Of a DNA stretch of 64,000 nt, positions 41,585 through 51,274 are shown piece after piece; position 1 is the first letter of the stretch, and every line of letters starts with the position of its first letter. The notes under the pieces are model-generated. The model did no database searches. It had not been told where the DNA came from and saw nothing but the letters and a program-made list of their open reading frames with translations. Location: NCBI RefSeq assembly GCF_052161655.1, contig NZ_CP197418.1, positions 7,068,001 through 7,132,000 on the forward strand. The letters are read 5' to 3'. The stretch comes from Novipirellula sp052161655. Lineage in GTDB: Bacteria; Planctomycetota; Planctomycetia; Pirellulales; Pirellulaceae. The position numbers and the translations under genes are program-made.

Positions 41585-42295
41585 ATGACGATCTGCAGAA
41601 AACGCATCACGTTTTCCAGTGGCATATCGTTTTTGATAGCGTCGATGCTTTGCTGCCTGGGCGGTTGCCAAGACGGGCCTCTGTACGCGCTCAAAGCGGT
41701 CAATCCCTATTTCGTCATGAAAGAATGGCGTGAAGACGAGGCTTACGGTGTTACCGACCACGAGCGACGCCAACAACTTGCCAAACTTGCCGATTCGATT
41801 GAGTTTTACCCGAACGACCGCCAAGAGTACTGGGCCAGCCACCTTCAACAAATTCTCGAAAATGACGATAGCGCCGAAATGCGCCGTCTAGCCGTACTAG
41901 CAAGCGGCAAAATCAAATCGGGAAGCAACTTGGCTTTGATCGAGAAAGGCTTGGACGACGATAGCGTTAAAGTGCGGATGGAAGCATGTCGGGCACTGAG
42001 CCGAGTCGACAACGAACAATCGTCGCGAATGTTGGCGTCGATGGTTGGCAAAGAATCCAACCAGGACGTTCGCAACGCCGCGATTGAATCGCTTGCGAAA
42101 CACAAAAATCCGATCTCGGTGAATTCATTGCGACTTGCCTTGTCCGATCGCAATCCTGCGACCAGGGACCTAACGATCCAATCGCTGCGCGGAGCCACCG
42201 GCAAAAATCTTGGAAACGATCCCGATGTCTGGATCGCCGAACTCGAGAAGAACGATCTCAATGAGCCAAACAACTCCGGAAGTCTACTCCGCTAA
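41585..42295 (+). CDS. HEAT-repeat lipoprotein
   Basis: 236 residues. Signal segment ISFLIASMLCCLGGC with lipobox LGGC (Cys28). After LKAVNPYFVMKEWREDEAYGVTDHERR, an N-terminal motif of planctomycete HEAT proteins, residues about 95-215 form four helical HEAT repeats (RRLAVLASGKI, VRMEACRALSRV, VRNAAIESLAKH, TRDLTIQSLRGA). Likely a cell-envelope scaffold for protein binding; specific role unknown. The following gene starts inside its 3' end in another frame, so the two are coupled. Confidence 0.8.
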   Translation: MTICRKRITFSSGISFLIASMLCCLGGCQDGPLYALKAVNPYFVMKEWREDEAYGVTDHERRQQLAKLADSIEFYPNDRQEYWASHLQQILENDDSAEMRRLAVLASGKIKSGSNLALIEKGLDDDSVKVRMEACRALSRVDNEQSSRMLASMVGKESNQDVRNAAIESLAKHKNPISVNSLRLALSDRNPATRDLTIQSLRGATGKNLGNDPDVWIAELEKNDLNEPNNSGSLLR

Positions 42296-43874
42296 AGCAT
42301 CTTCGCGTGTGAACAAGCTGCGATGTTTCGTTTGGGTTTGCATTGTATTTTCGACAGCCATCATGGCGACGAACTCGCCCTGCGAGGCGAGAGAACCGGT
42401 CCGTATCTGGGTCGATCAATCGGGACTCCATTCGATCGAAGCACGCCTAGTCAACATCACCGACGAGGTTGCGTTACTGAAGCGGCCCGATGGTTCAAAG
42501 GCAAAAATTCCGGTTTCACAGTTAAGCCAGACTGACCAGGAATACGTTGACGGTTGGAACAACCGATCCAGCTTTGCTGAAAACCAATTGCGATGGACAC
42601 CGCCGGTCCTGCCGCAACTTCCTCCGCAACCGCTGTTGGACTTGCCGGCTGCGACAAGTCTGCTGGACGAGGGAGCCCCTCTCGATTCCGTGGGTGGGAG
42701 AACTCCGGTTGCGAAGACGTCACTGCCGCCGGTCTGTTCCCCCGATCCGCAGCCCTATTCTCACAATTTGCCATTCGCCAAACAGGTGATTGGCCAGATC
42801 CACGCTTACGATTCCTGCTCGCCTCCGTTGCTTATCGCCACCCCAGAGCACACGTTTCTGGCGGTATCGATCACATCAGGTTTGAACTCGACGCAATCAG
42901 CCACCTCAAACCGCATCGTTTGCTTTGAGCCGTCCACCGGCAAAGCGTCCACTGTGTTTCAATCGAGTGAGCCGGTTACGATTCTCGACCATCACCAACC
43001 GAGCGGTCGCACTTTGGTGCTGCACGGACACCGTGTGATGGGGCAGGGAGGTCAGTTGGCAATTGCCAAGGGCTGGGAAGACGAGACGTTGACGCTCAAA
43101 TATTTTCGAGCTCTGCCGACGATTCCATCCGCCCAAGCAAACGCCATGACGAAAGCCAAGCAAGTGCATTGGGCGAGATGGGTCGATGACGAGCATATCG
43201 TCGCAGCGATTGATACGGAAATCGCCGTCTGGAACCTGTTCTCTGGTGAATGCGTTCATCGCATCTGTCCCTTTCAGTCGCCTTGCGAGCCCGCTATCTC
43301 CGCCGGTCGACGTTATATCGCAGTGCCACGTCCAGGATCGGTGGAGCTTTACGAAACCCAAGACGGCACGGCTTTGGGAACCATCCCGGTCGAGCCTGGC
43401 AAGCGAGCTTTCGTCAGCTTTTCACCACGAGGTGACTCCTTAGCGATCGCCACGACTTCGCGACTTCGCATCTGGGAATTGTCGTCGGCATCACTACGAG
43501 GCGAAGCAATATCTCGGCGAAGTCTGGGAAAGGGGAAACCGATTTGGATCGATTCCGACTTGGTGCTGTCGCCCACCGGAGTACTGCTGAGCATCTACCG
43601 TGGCGTTCCGATTTGGCGCTACGATCTCTCAGGTTCGACGATCAATTCGTACGGATCCACTGCGGGCAAACAAGGCTTGGGAATTCTAACGCGTCGTCCC
43701 CATGGCCAAATTGCGTTTGTAGAAATGCCTCACCAAACAGTGCAACAAGCGTTGCCATGGGTGGATGATCAATTGACCACTTCCAACGAAATGGTTTGGG
43801 AAATTCCTGGGCAAAGCGTGCTCGGCGAATATGGCTGGACCGATCGCGATTTGCGATTCACACAGTTCGATTAG
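42261..43874 (+). CDS. SHD1-domain protein with WD40-like propeller
   Basis: 537 residues from the ATG at 42261, which overlaps the previous gene by 35 bases; a GTG at 42309 right after that gene's stop would give a neat signal peptide (MNKLRCFVWVCIVFSTAIMA). Residues about 52-100 (REPVRIWVDQSGLHSIEARL, VALLKRPDGSKAKIPVSQLS) are an SLA1-homology-1 domain, common in planctomycetes. The rest reads as WD40-like blades (FVSFSPRGDSLAIATTSRLR, RWVDDEHIVAAIDTEIAVW). Expected outside the cytoplasm; function unknown. Convergent with the acyltransferase, 32 bp apart. Confidence 0.75.
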   Translation: MSQTTPEVYSAKASSRVNKLRCFVWVCIVFSTAIMATNSPCEAREPVRIWVDQSGLHSIEARLVNITDEVALLKRPDGSKAKIPVSQLSQTDQEYVDGWNNRSSFAENQLRWTPPVLPQLPPQPLLDLPAATSLLDEGAPLDSVGGRTPVAKTSLPPVCSPDPQPYSHNLPFAKQVIGQIHAYDSCSPPLLIATPEHTFLAVSITSGLNSTQSATSNRIVCFEPSTGKASTVFQSSEPVTILDHHQPSGRTLVLHGHRVMGQGGQLAIAKGWEDETLTLKYFRALPTIPSAQANAMTKAKQVHWARWVDDEHIVAAIDTEIAVWNLFSGECVHRICPFQSPCEPAISAGRRYIAVPRPGSVELYETQDGTALGTIPVEPGKRAFVSFSPRGDSLAIATTSRLRIWELSSASLRGEAISRRSLGKGKPIWIDSDLVLSPTGVLLSIYRGVPIWRYDLSGSTINSYGSTAGKQGLGILTRRPHGQIAFVEMPHQTVQQALPWVDDQLTTSNEMVWEIPGQSVLGEYGWTDRDLRFTQFD

Positions 43875-43906
43875 GCATCCTTCTCAACGCCACCTTTCGC
43901 CTCGGC

Positions 43907-45001
43907 TCAGCCGGCGGTTGCGGGAACCGTGTCCGAATCACTCTTGGTGCGGTATCGCGTCCAAAGTTTGCGAAGGCCATTGGTAATCGGTTGTTCGATT
44001 CGATTGGTGACAATGATCGCAAGCGAAAAGGAAAAGGCAACCGCCATCAAGAAACTGATATTGGACGGGATTCCTGAATGATTCAGTCGATACATCAGAA
44101 TGCACCCAAGGTTGTTGTGGCAGAGGTATAACGCGTACGAAATTGTGCTGATGTAGATCAACGGCCGAATTCGCAGCAGCGGCATCTTGCCGTAGGCACA
44201 CAGTGTCACCAACGTGACAATCAGTACCGTGGCAACCGGGTTATGCTTGCCGTGATCAATGCTGTGGAAAACACCACAAGCGATCAGGATTCCCAGCATG
44301 TTCTGCCATTTCTTGCCCGTTCCGGTCTTGATCATATAGAGCAAGAAACCGATCGCAAACAGCGGCACAAAATCGAGCAACATTAACAGACGCAAGCTCG
44401 ACAACACCGAGAACCAGCGAGCACTTCCATACTCCGAAGCGTACGCGTCCAGTAGCGGACAAGCAACGAGCGACAAGGCGCACAAGGTTCCCCACCCGAT
44501 GAAATAACGCCGCAACGCGCCGATCTTAAACAGCGCCACCAACGTTATGTAGAACATCATCTCGACCTGTAGCGTCCACATCACGGGGTCGACACATTCG
44601 TAGCCGAGCACGCGTGGCAGCAACGTCAAGTTGGCAAGGAATTGCTCTGCACCAAGCGGTTCGTGCGACAAAGGCATCTGCCTTGTGATCCAAAGGTTCG
44701 CGACGATCACCATTAAAAACACCGGCACGATTCGTATCATTCGTGCCGCGACAAAATCGACCGGCTTGCCACGCCGCATCAGCGACATGCTGTTCACAAA
44801 TCCGCTGAGGATAAAGAACATCTCGACGCCATATTTCCCAAATGGCCACTCCCATCCCAAGGGCGAGACAAAGCCATACTTGACCGCATAAACATACGAA
44901 AGATGAAACAACAACAAATTGATGGCCGCCAATGCACGAAGCGCATCGAGTTCAACAATACGTTGGTGGGGCTTTAGAATGGTTTTGGAAGACTCGGTCA
45001 T
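43907..45001 (-). CDS. Acyltransferase 3 family membrane protein
   Basis: 364 residues, ten or more hydrophobic helices. IVELDALRALAAINLLLFHLSYVYA holds the conserved Arg and His of the family's first helix; GVEMFFILSGFVNSMSLMRR is the FFVLSGFL motif; RMIRIVPVFLM follows, with the Arg used in catalysis. MWTLQVEMMFYI is the WSL..E motif. These enzymes O-acetylate sugars on cell-surface polysaccharides, lipids or antibiotics. No glycosyltransferase cluster is near, so the acceptor is unknown. Confidence 0.9.
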   Translation of the reverse strand: MTESSKTILKPHQRIVELDALRALAAINLLLFHLSYVYAVKYGFVSPLGWEWPFGKYGVEMFFILSGFVNSMSLMRRGKPVDFVAARMIRIVPVFLMVIVANLWITRQMPLSHEPLGAEQFLANLTLLPRVLGYECVDPVMWTLQVEMMFYITLVALFKIGALRRYFIGWGTLCALSLVACPLLDAYASEYGSARWFSVLSSLRLLMLLDFVPLFAIGFLLYMIKTGTGKKWQNMLGILIACGVFHSIDHGKHNPVATVLIVTLVTLCAYGKMPLLRIRPLIYISTISYALYLCHNNLGCILMYRLNHSGIPSNISFLMAVAFSFSLAIIVTNRIEQPITNGLRKLWTRYRTKSDSDTVPATAG

Positions 45002-45185
45002 TCGTGCACAGCAAGCAATGGGATGAATAACTGGACATCAAGACAAAGGTCCAGTCGCTTCAAGCCTTGGTTGCGATCGCGAATCAGGTCGACTTGCGGA
45101 ATCACAGAGCACCAAATGATCATTCAGGGATGACACGACTTGGTGGTTGCAACGATTTTGCGGATATTGCGGTCGATCGAGCTGA

Positions 45186-46343
45186 TCACTCCGCAGCGTC
45201 ACTTTCGCTCGTGCTTGCCCGCAGCAGCAACGCGGTGCAATCATCCCGCTCGGCTCCGATCGAATGCATGTTTTCAAACAGCGAGTCGATCACGTCTCGC
45301 AACGAACCATGATTAACACGAACCGCTTTCTCGACGACATGGTCGAACGATTGATACTCAGCATCCGGCGAGACAGAATCTAAAATCCCGTCGGTAAACA
45401 TCAGCAATGTAGACACGGGAAAATGGCTGGGTACTTGATGGGTGACATAGGTCATGGTGTCAACGATCCCTAGCGGCGGCTCCTTTGACGAAAGGACACA
45501 AGCGGGCTCGACGGGGCTGATCCGATAGGCGGGATGTCCTGCACTCGCATAACGAATGATTTTTCGTTCGGGACAAAGGAAACCGAGAAACATCGTCACG
45601 AAATAACGCAGCTGGACGTCGCGACAGAGGATCTTGTTGGCATGAGTCAGGATCGTTCCAGGATCGTCGCACATCATCGCCATCGCGCGTAGGATCGCAC
45701 GCGTTTCCATCATCACCATCGCAGGGACCAATCCATGTCCGCTGACGTCTGCGATCACAAAGGCAAGGCGTCCATCAGGCAAATCCATAATGTCATAGAA
45801 ATCACCTCCGGCTTGCTCGGCTGGCTCGCAGCGACCGCACCACTGCACCCCTTCAAAACGATCAGTGGGATCGGGCAGCAACATCTGCTGAATTCGGTGC
45901 GCGAGTGCGAGTTGATTTTGAAAACCGAGCAACGACTTTTCGGCCAGGCGTCGACGGGATCGTTCGATCGCCAAATCCATCGGCCGTGTGAGATGTTCGG
46001 GACTCGCGACCTCGTCCTTCAGCACATAGTCTTCGGCGCCACTACGAACGGCGAGAATTGCCATCGAGCGATCGGCATGCCCGCTGAACACGACGATGGG
46101 GACATCATTGGCCACCGCGCGTATCCGATCCAAACTTTCAAGCCCATGTGAATCGGGCAAATTCAAATCTAGCAAGATCAGATCAGGGATACGCTCACCG
46201 ACGGCGTCGACGGCAGCCCCGAGTGTCTCCTCCACTCGCAATTCGTAGGTCGATTCACTTTTTGCTAACCAGCGACGGACCGCTTCGATGTCGTCGAGAC
46301 TGTCTTCCACCATCAAGATAAATCGCGATGGGGTATCTTTCAC
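45186..46343 (-). CDS. Response regulator with PP2C (RsbU/SpoIIE-type) phosphatase domain
   Basis: 385 residues. The receiver domain covers 1-125: FILMVEDSLDD (acidic pocket), LLDLNLPDS (Asp59, phosphoacceptor), VVFSG and DYVLKDE (Lys). A short helical linker leads to a PP2C-like phosphatase (about 150-385) with AGGDFYDIMDLPDGRLAFVIADVSGHG (metal Asp residues), LCPERKIIRYASAGHP, and FTDGILD. The domain should dephosphorylate a STAS anti-anti-sigma factor when the receiver is phosphorylated. Its start overlaps the stop of the receiver-HATPase gene by four bases, and a STAS gene begins the cluster. Confidence 0.93.
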   Translation of the reverse strand: MKDTPSRFILMVEDSLDDIEAVRRWLAKSESTYELRVEETLGAAVDAVGERIPDLILLDLNLPDSHGLESLDRIRAVANDVPIVVFSGHADRSMAILAVRSGAEDYVLKDEVASPEHLTRPMDLAIERSRRRLAEKSLLGFQNQLALAHRIQQMLLPDPTDRFEGVQWCGRCEPAEQAGGDFYDIMDLPDGRLAFVIADVSGHGLVPAMVMMETRAILRAMAMMCDDPGTILTHANKILCRDVQLRYFVTMFLGFLCPERKIIRYASAGHPAYRISPVEPACVLSSKEPPLGIVDTMTYVTHQVPSHFPVSTLLMFTDGILDSVSPDAEYQSFDHVVEKAVRVNHGSLRDVIDSLFENMHSIGAERDDCTALLLRASTSESDAAE

Positions 46344-47275
46344 ACCGATGACTCCTCGGCGACGGGCGATTCTTCATGATCGCAGACGCAGCGTTTTATC
46401 ATCGTAATCTCATTTCCTTTTTCGTTGTGTTTGACCTCATCCATAAAGGTGTTGATCAACAACAAGCCACGTCCCCCTTCTTTGTCGAGATTACTCGGAT
46501 CGGTCGGATCGGGAACGTCATCCAAGCAAAATCCAGGGCCTTCATCGCGAATCGTAAACACCGCTCCTTTGCGATCGGCCACCAAACTAAAATAGACGCG
46601 GCGATCCCCATAAGGCGATTCGTTCATTCGCTCGCTAATTTTGTCGAGATAAGGCTGGCCGTCCTCCATTCGCCTAAGTTCCGAATCGATTTCGAGATTG
46701 CCGTGAATCATCGCGTTCACAATCGCTTCATCCATCGCCATCGCAATTTGCATGTGCTGGCCAGGATCATAATCGGCGAGTTCATTTAGAATCGACTCCA
46801 CACGGCCGATCAAATCGGGTACAAGCGATTGGTCATTGACGAGCGTCCAAACCATCTCGGTCCGATCCAGACAACTGGCAAGAAGTTGGTTGGTTTGAGC
46901 CGCCTTTTGCAATTCCAGCGTACGCCGCACGGTGGGCAAAAGGATGGTCGCAAGCGCGCTTTTGGGAACGTAGCTGGCGGCCCCCGCATGGAGTGCCTGT
47001 GCCGCAATTAGCTCGCTGCCCGCAGCCGTGGTCAGGATCACTGGAACCGGCAATTGCTGCAACGTGATTTCACGGACGAGTTCCAAGCCATCCATGTTGG
47101 GCATCTGCAAGTCGGTGACGACTAGGTCGGGCAAGCGTTCTTTGACCTTGGCTAACGCTTGCACTCCGTCCGTCGCGACACTGACCTCATAGCCAGAAGT
47201 CTCTAAAAGCATACGAATCTGAATAAGCTGAGTCGCGCTATCGTCGACGACAAGGATACGTTGCTGGTCAGCCAT
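46340..47275 (-). CDS. Response regulator with RsbW-like HATPase (anti-sigma kinase) domain
   Basis: 311 residues. Receiver 1-125: ILVVDDSATQ, VVTDLQMPNMDG (Asp55), ILTTAAGS and YVPKSAL (Lys). The C-terminal GHKL domain shows the N-box MAMDEAIVNAMIHGNLEID, the G1 box TIRDEGPGF and the G2 region KEGGRGLLLINTFMDEV, as in RsbW/SpoIIAB serine kinases. It should phosphorylate the STAS partner and may bind a sigma factor or another target. A receiver fused directly to an anti-sigma-type kinase is unusual compared with RsbW. Lies 72 bp after the STAS gene, overlapping the phosphatase gene. Confidence 0.92.
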   Translation of the reverse strand: MADQQRILVVDDSATQLIQIRMLLETSGYEVSVATDGVQALAKVKERLPDLVVTDLQMPNMDGLELVREITLQQLPVPVILTTAAGSELIAAQALHAGAASYVPKSALATILLPTVRRTLELQKAAQTNQLLASCLDRTEMVWTLVNDQSLVPDLIGRVESILNELADYDPGQHMQIAMAMDEAIVNAMIHGNLEIDSELRRMEDGQPYLDKISERMNESPYGDRRVYFSLVADRKGAVFTIRDEGPGFCLDDVPDPTDPSNLDKEGGRGLLLINTFMDEVKHNEKGNEITMIKRCVCDHEESPVAEESSV

Positions 47276-47347
47276 GAGCGGTCCTTCGGGGAAGGGTGAA
47301 CATCAATTTGGTGGTAGAGCGGAGTCCCCGCTGCACTGCAAACGTGA

Positions 47348-47716
47348 TTACTTTTTATTCTTAAACGACAAGATTGCTTTGGGCGTCGAGTCCATGATAT
47401 GCAGCAGGGTTCCGTCCAGATTAGTAACTTGAAAAGCCATTCGCACCATCGGGCTCATGTTGCAAAGCCGCAACTCGCCGTTTTCGCTTTGCACATAATC
47501 GCTGCACCGCAGCATGGTGGTGATAAACTCGGATGAGATTGCTTCAACGTCTTTAAAGTTGATCACCAAACGAGTCGGTTTGCTGGATTGAATGAAGGTA
47601 ATTAACTCTTGCTGAGTCTGTTGAATCAATTCGCGATCAATGTATTTCGTTGACGTTAGAAAAACGACAGGGACTCCTTCGGAGGCACTTGCACGAATGT
47701 TTTTGAAAATCGCCAT
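47348..47716 (-). CDS. STAS-domain protein (anti-anti-sigma factor-like)
   Basis: 122 residues, almost all STAS domain. LVINFKDVEAISSEFITTMLRCSD aligns with the SpoIIAA segment ending in SSGL, so Ser61 or Ser62 is the likely phosphorylation site. The first residues (IRASASEGVPVVFLTSTKYID) match the family start. It is the first gene of the three-gene set and should be the switch protein: unphosphorylated, it captures the HATPase; phosphorylated, it is released. No sigma-factor gene is in the window. Confidence 0.88.
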   Translation of the reverse strand: MAIFKNIRASASEGVPVVFLTSTKYIDRELIQQTQQELITFIQSSKPTRLVINFKDVEAISSEFITTMLRCSDYVQSENGELRLCNMSPMVRMAFQVTNLDGTLLHIMDSTPKAILSFKNKK

Positions 47717-48029
47717 TACTTAGTTCGTCCCAATCCAAATGAGTTGAGATGGGAGTATGAGGGCTGGTGCTAAGTCATCAGCCAAACTCCTCTTAACGAG
47801 TATAAGCGATGGCTGGTGAGCAAGGGGAATCGAAGCACACCCTCACCGAAAAAAACAGTGTCAAAAGTCGAGCAAGCAGGGAAAAAGTCGTTTACTCCGT
47901 TCCCGAAACGTGGAACGAGGATGGCCGTTTGATCGACAAGTGTCCGGCGAAACCGTTTGTGGGCGAACTTTCTGTCAGCGGACCTGTCGTTGGCAGCTCG
48001 CATTTCCATAGTGAACCAACCCGTCACCG
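47717..48029. other. Upstream region of the partner-switching set
   Basis: About 310 bp. Two overlapping opposite-strand frames (47770-48027 minus, 47809-48033 plus) show no family features. The promoter of the minus-strand STAS gene should lie here; no consensus was identified. Confidence 0.4.
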
Positions 48030-49652
48030 TTAAAGCGGAAATGCTTCGATCTCGTCATACAGTGGCAGATAGCGATAGTAAACTTCTAAAATCATTGCCG
48101 CCATCGCCGTGGTGTACAATCGGCCGCCGGTATCACCGAATTCGTCGGAAAAATGCCAACTCCCCGCTTCATGTCCACTGGTTGCTTGAGTGCGGACCAA
48201 GTGATCTCGAACACGCGTGTTCCAGCGATCCCAGCCAGAATGGCGTGAATGATGCAGCGCCAATGTTCCATAATAATCGTGGTAGACATTGGTCAAACGT
48301 GGGCCTCGTTTTGCCATCGCGGAAAGTGCCTTGTCCATCGGCACTTCATACGGCGTTTTTCCTAAGTACATCAGCAATGTCAAACCAATCGCAGTGTTGG
48401 TTGCATCAGGTTTGTCGCCCGCTTTATACGCAAAGGCGTAGTGAGCATCCGGTGACGTCGACAAGACAAAATCACGAGCCTTGGGAAGCGTATGATAATG
48501 CAGCGGAATTTTGTTACGCCGCGTCGCCACGAGCGACAAGACTTGCCACCCCGTTTGCGTTGTGTCTCCCGGGGATCCGGGGAGGTAGCCCCATGAACCA
48601 TCCCGATGCTGAGCATAGGTCGTAAAGGTCATTGCGAGAGAAACCAGTTCCCGCAAATCCGCATCCCCCTGCTCATTGGAAGGATTTCGTGACATGTAAA
48701 GCGCCTCGGCGACCGCCATTAATGCGATTCCGTGCCCGTACATGCTGCCTTGTTGCCAATCCACTCCTGCTTCGGCTTCGGCAGCAGCAGAACGCAAATA
48801 GTACAGTCCATCGCGAACCACTTTCTCGTATTTCCCAGACTGGTGAGTGTACCCAGCACCGAGAAACGCAAGTAATGCTAACCCGGTCGCGCCGGTCGAA
48901 GGCGTCGCGGTGTCCGGAGAATCTTTGCTATGGCTGCATCGTCCGTTGCAGGGATCAAGTTCGAGATTGAATGACCAAGAACCATTGGAACGCTGATGAT
49001 TGGCGAGCCACTGAAGTGCATTTTCAACGGCTTGTTCACTGTCGGCGGTCGCCCCAAAACGTTCGCCTAATTGTTTGCGGCCTTCGGGGGTCCGTCCAGA
49101 CAAACCGCCACCGCTGGGTACTCGGCTCAACCAAGCACTGGCGTCACGAGCATGGGGGACACTCAACTGCGTCACGGTTTCCTGAGGCAGCGGAGTTGAG
49201 CTCGTCATACGGCTCAGAGGCGATGCGATTTGACTCGGTTCCGCAAACGCGATCGCGACCGAGGTAGGACGATCGGCTAGCGACGCTTCGGTCGTTTTGC
49301 TGTCGTCTTGCTTCGGCAACGCTTCAAGCCGTACCACCGGTGCCGCGTCGCCACGCCGAGCACGAATCGAGAACGTTTCTCGAACAGCCACCGGCAGCGT
49401 CAGCAGAGCGAAGATGATCAACAGCAGCGTATGCAAGATGGTGCTGATCAACCCTGGGATTACACGGGGATCATGAGCAAAACGTTTTTTCGATTCGGGG
49501 GCGGACGTTACGGGTTGTAACGAATCATCCCCCTGAACTGGTGGATCGGTTTCGATCGGTGGCGGCGCGCAGAAAGCCGCCATCGTCGAGTGCACGGGAG
49601 GTGCACTCGCGATTGAATGGGCTGTGCCGGTTGTGTCAGTTTCGCTTGCCAA
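48030..49652 (-). CDS. Squalene-cyclase/prenyltransferase-repeat membrane protein
   Basis: 540 residues. Pro/Ala-rich N-terminus, then one membrane helix (VIPGLISTILHTLLLIIFAL, about 64-84). From about 205 on, alpha-toroid repeats with QW-like motifs: ALQWLANHQRSNGSWSF, GLYYLRSAA, FTTYAQHRDGSWGYLPG, DTTQTGWQVLSLVA, ATNTAIGLTLLMYLG. This is the terpenoid-cyclase toroid fold, but the cyclase catalytic DxDD is not seen, so enzymatic action is unlikely; planctomycetes have many such proteins of unknown role. Probably anchored with the toroid outside the cytoplasm. Confidence 0.8.
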   Translation of the reverse strand: MASETDTTGTAHSIASAPPVHSTMAAFCAPPPIETDPPVQGDDSLQPVTSAPESKKRFAHDPRVIPGLISTILHTLLLIIFALLTLPVAVRETFSIRARRGDAAPVVRLEALPKQDDSKTTEASLADRPTSVAIAFAEPSQIASPLSRMTSSTPLPQETVTQLSVPHARDASAWLSRVPSGGGLSGRTPEGRKQLGERFGATADSEQAVENALQWLANHQRSNGSWSFNLELDPCNGRCSHSKDSPDTATPSTGATGLALLAFLGAGYTHQSGKYEKVVRDGLYYLRSAAAEAEAGVDWQQGSMYGHGIALMAVAEALYMSRNPSNEQGDADLRELVSLAMTFTTYAQHRDGSWGYLPGSPGDTTQTGWQVLSLVATRRNKIPLHYHTLPKARDFVLSTSPDAHYAFAYKAGDKPDATNTAIGLTLLMYLGKTPYEVPMDKALSAMAKRGPRLTNVYHDYYGTLALHHSRHSGWDRWNTRVRDHLVRTQATSGHEAGSWHFSDEFGDTGGRLYTTAMAAMILEVYYRYLPLYDEIEAFPL

Positions 49653-49735
49653 AATGAGAGATCCTTATCTCTCGACTATAGCTCAGCCTGACACAAAATC
49701 GTAGTAATTCCCTTTGGCGGAAAACACGCCTTGAA

Positions 49736-51154
49736 CTACTCGGCGACTTGGTATGCCCGCGACCGGAAGAGAAAGTCGATGAGATTCCCTTCGTGCGGCT
49801 GCAACCAATTCAAGCGATTCGTAGGGATTGGCCCAATGTTCAAACGATCGATATCGGTGCTATTACCGGCGGCTTTGATCAAGTTGCCATCACGCGTGAT
49901 GACCGTGCCGATCAAGGTGGGGCCGATGCGATTGAGCATCTCTGCTTGCGGGCACTGGACCACCGAAACGAAGGGGAACATGTACTCTTTGGCTGCGACT
50001 TGGCGGTCCGGAGAATCGGCAAGAATGACCATCGGACGAAGGTAAGCACAATGATCTCGTTCGATCAGTTTCTCACCATATTCGGCGGTCAAGTCGGTCA
50101 CGCCTGATTCTGCGAGGTCTTGCTGGACCATTGCGTAGGTGCCGGTCGCCATCGCCGGCACGGTGAACGCCGCCAACTGTGCCTTGTCGTCAGCCGGTGG
50201 CAGCACATCGACGGGGCCGATTCGCTTGGCAATCGCTTCGCCAATCTCGCGTGTGTGACGGCTCGCCCAAATACCCGAGCAATTGATACAGCTACGCCCC
50301 GAATTGATTAGCACACTCTCGACCATCAAATCCAAATAGTCTTCCCAGTTGTCGACGACATCGTCGCCAAGCAGGATCTTCGAGAAGCCAGGGCCATGTG
50401 CTTGCACTCGAGGGTTGCCAGCATGTTGAGCGAGCGTTTGTGCGCTCCCAAAAATCATGCTTCGTGACGTCTTTGTCATGATTGCGCCACCGACATCGTG
50501 ATCGCCGGGGTACAGCGAAAAGGCTTCGGCCGGAATTCCGGCTGCGATAAATGCCGATACCATACGATAAGGCGTCCATGGTTCTTGCGACCCTGGTTTG
50601 AGTGCCAAACCAATTTGCAGCGGCACTGCAGGCAGCCACAAAGTGTGAACGCCAGGCGAATTGTTTGGCAACACGGCGCCAAGGACAGGAGTTTGCACCT
50701 GATAGCTGACAATCACTCCCCGTCCCTCTTCGCCGTAGCCGCGAGAGAGAATGGAAAGATCAAGTCCACGAGTCAAACAATCGAGAATCTCACCCATATG
50801 GGCGAGCACGAAGCTGTTCTTGGACATGTTTGATCGGCACATGTGCTCGGGCAATCCCGTGCTTGCCGATTGCTGATGCACAAAATCATCGACACTTTGA
50901 GTTGAGTCGCCGACAGTCAAGTCACTCTTCTCAAACAACTCCGCAGCCTTTTTGCAACGCTCGATCAAATCGTCAGTCGAGAATTGCAGCAGGGCTTCGC
51001 GAGCCAAATAAGCCTTTCGCATATCGCGACCAACGATCCCACCCCCGACCGTGCCTACGCGAGCGATCGGCGCCCCGGTATCGAAGTGGACAACGTCTTT
51101 AAAATCGAGTGACTCGTAGGGTTTCCCCCAACGCAGTGGACTAAGCGTGATCAT
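49736..51154 (-). CDS. Aldehyde dehydrogenase-superfamily acyl reductase (LuxC-like)
   Basis: 472 residues, similar in length to LuxC. VLGAVLPNNSPGVHTLWLPAV is the NAD(P)-binding entry motif and INSGRSCINCSG carries the candidate catalytic Cys (about 286-289). The usual ELGGKSP with its general-base Glu is replaced by HGPGFSKILLG; loss of that Glu is a feature of CoA-acylating and acyl-reducing members, which release an aldehyde or take one to a thioester. The gene upstream on the same strand encodes a LuxE/phenylacetate-CoA-ligase-like adenylating enzyme, 120 bp away. Together they could turn a carboxylate into an aldehyde, or the reverse. No luciferase or LuxD is present. Confidence 0.85.
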   Translation of the reverse strand: MITLSPLRWGKPYESLDFKDVVHFDTGAPIARVGTVGGGIVGRDMRKAYLAREALLQFSTDDLIERCKKAAELFEKSDLTVGDSTQSVDDFVHQQSASTGLPEHMCRSNMSKNSFVLAHMGEILDCLTRGLDLSILSRGYGEEGRGVIVSYQVQTPVLGAVLPNNSPGVHTLWLPAVPLQIGLALKPGSQEPWTPYRMVSAFIAAGIPAEAFSLYPGDHDVGGAIMTKTSRSMIFGSAQTLAQHAGNPRVQAHGPGFSKILLGDDVVDNWEDYLDLMVESVLINSGRSCINCSGIWASRHTREIGEAIAKRIGPVDVLPPADDKAQLAAFTVPAMATGTYAMVQQDLAESGVTDLTAEYGEKLIERDHCAYLRPMVILADSPDRQVAAKEYMFPFVSVVQCPQAEMLNRIGPTLIGTVITRDGNLIKAAGNSTDIDRLNIGPIPTNRLNWLQPHEGNLIDFLFRSRAYQVAE

Positions 51155-51274
51155 GAACTTGAGCTTCTTTATATTTCGATGGTTCTCGGGTCGTTGTGAT
51201 TAAACGAATCATCCTCCAAGGTTCGCAGACCTTGGGGAAATACCACTCCAGTAGCGCAATCCGCCGATTGCGGT

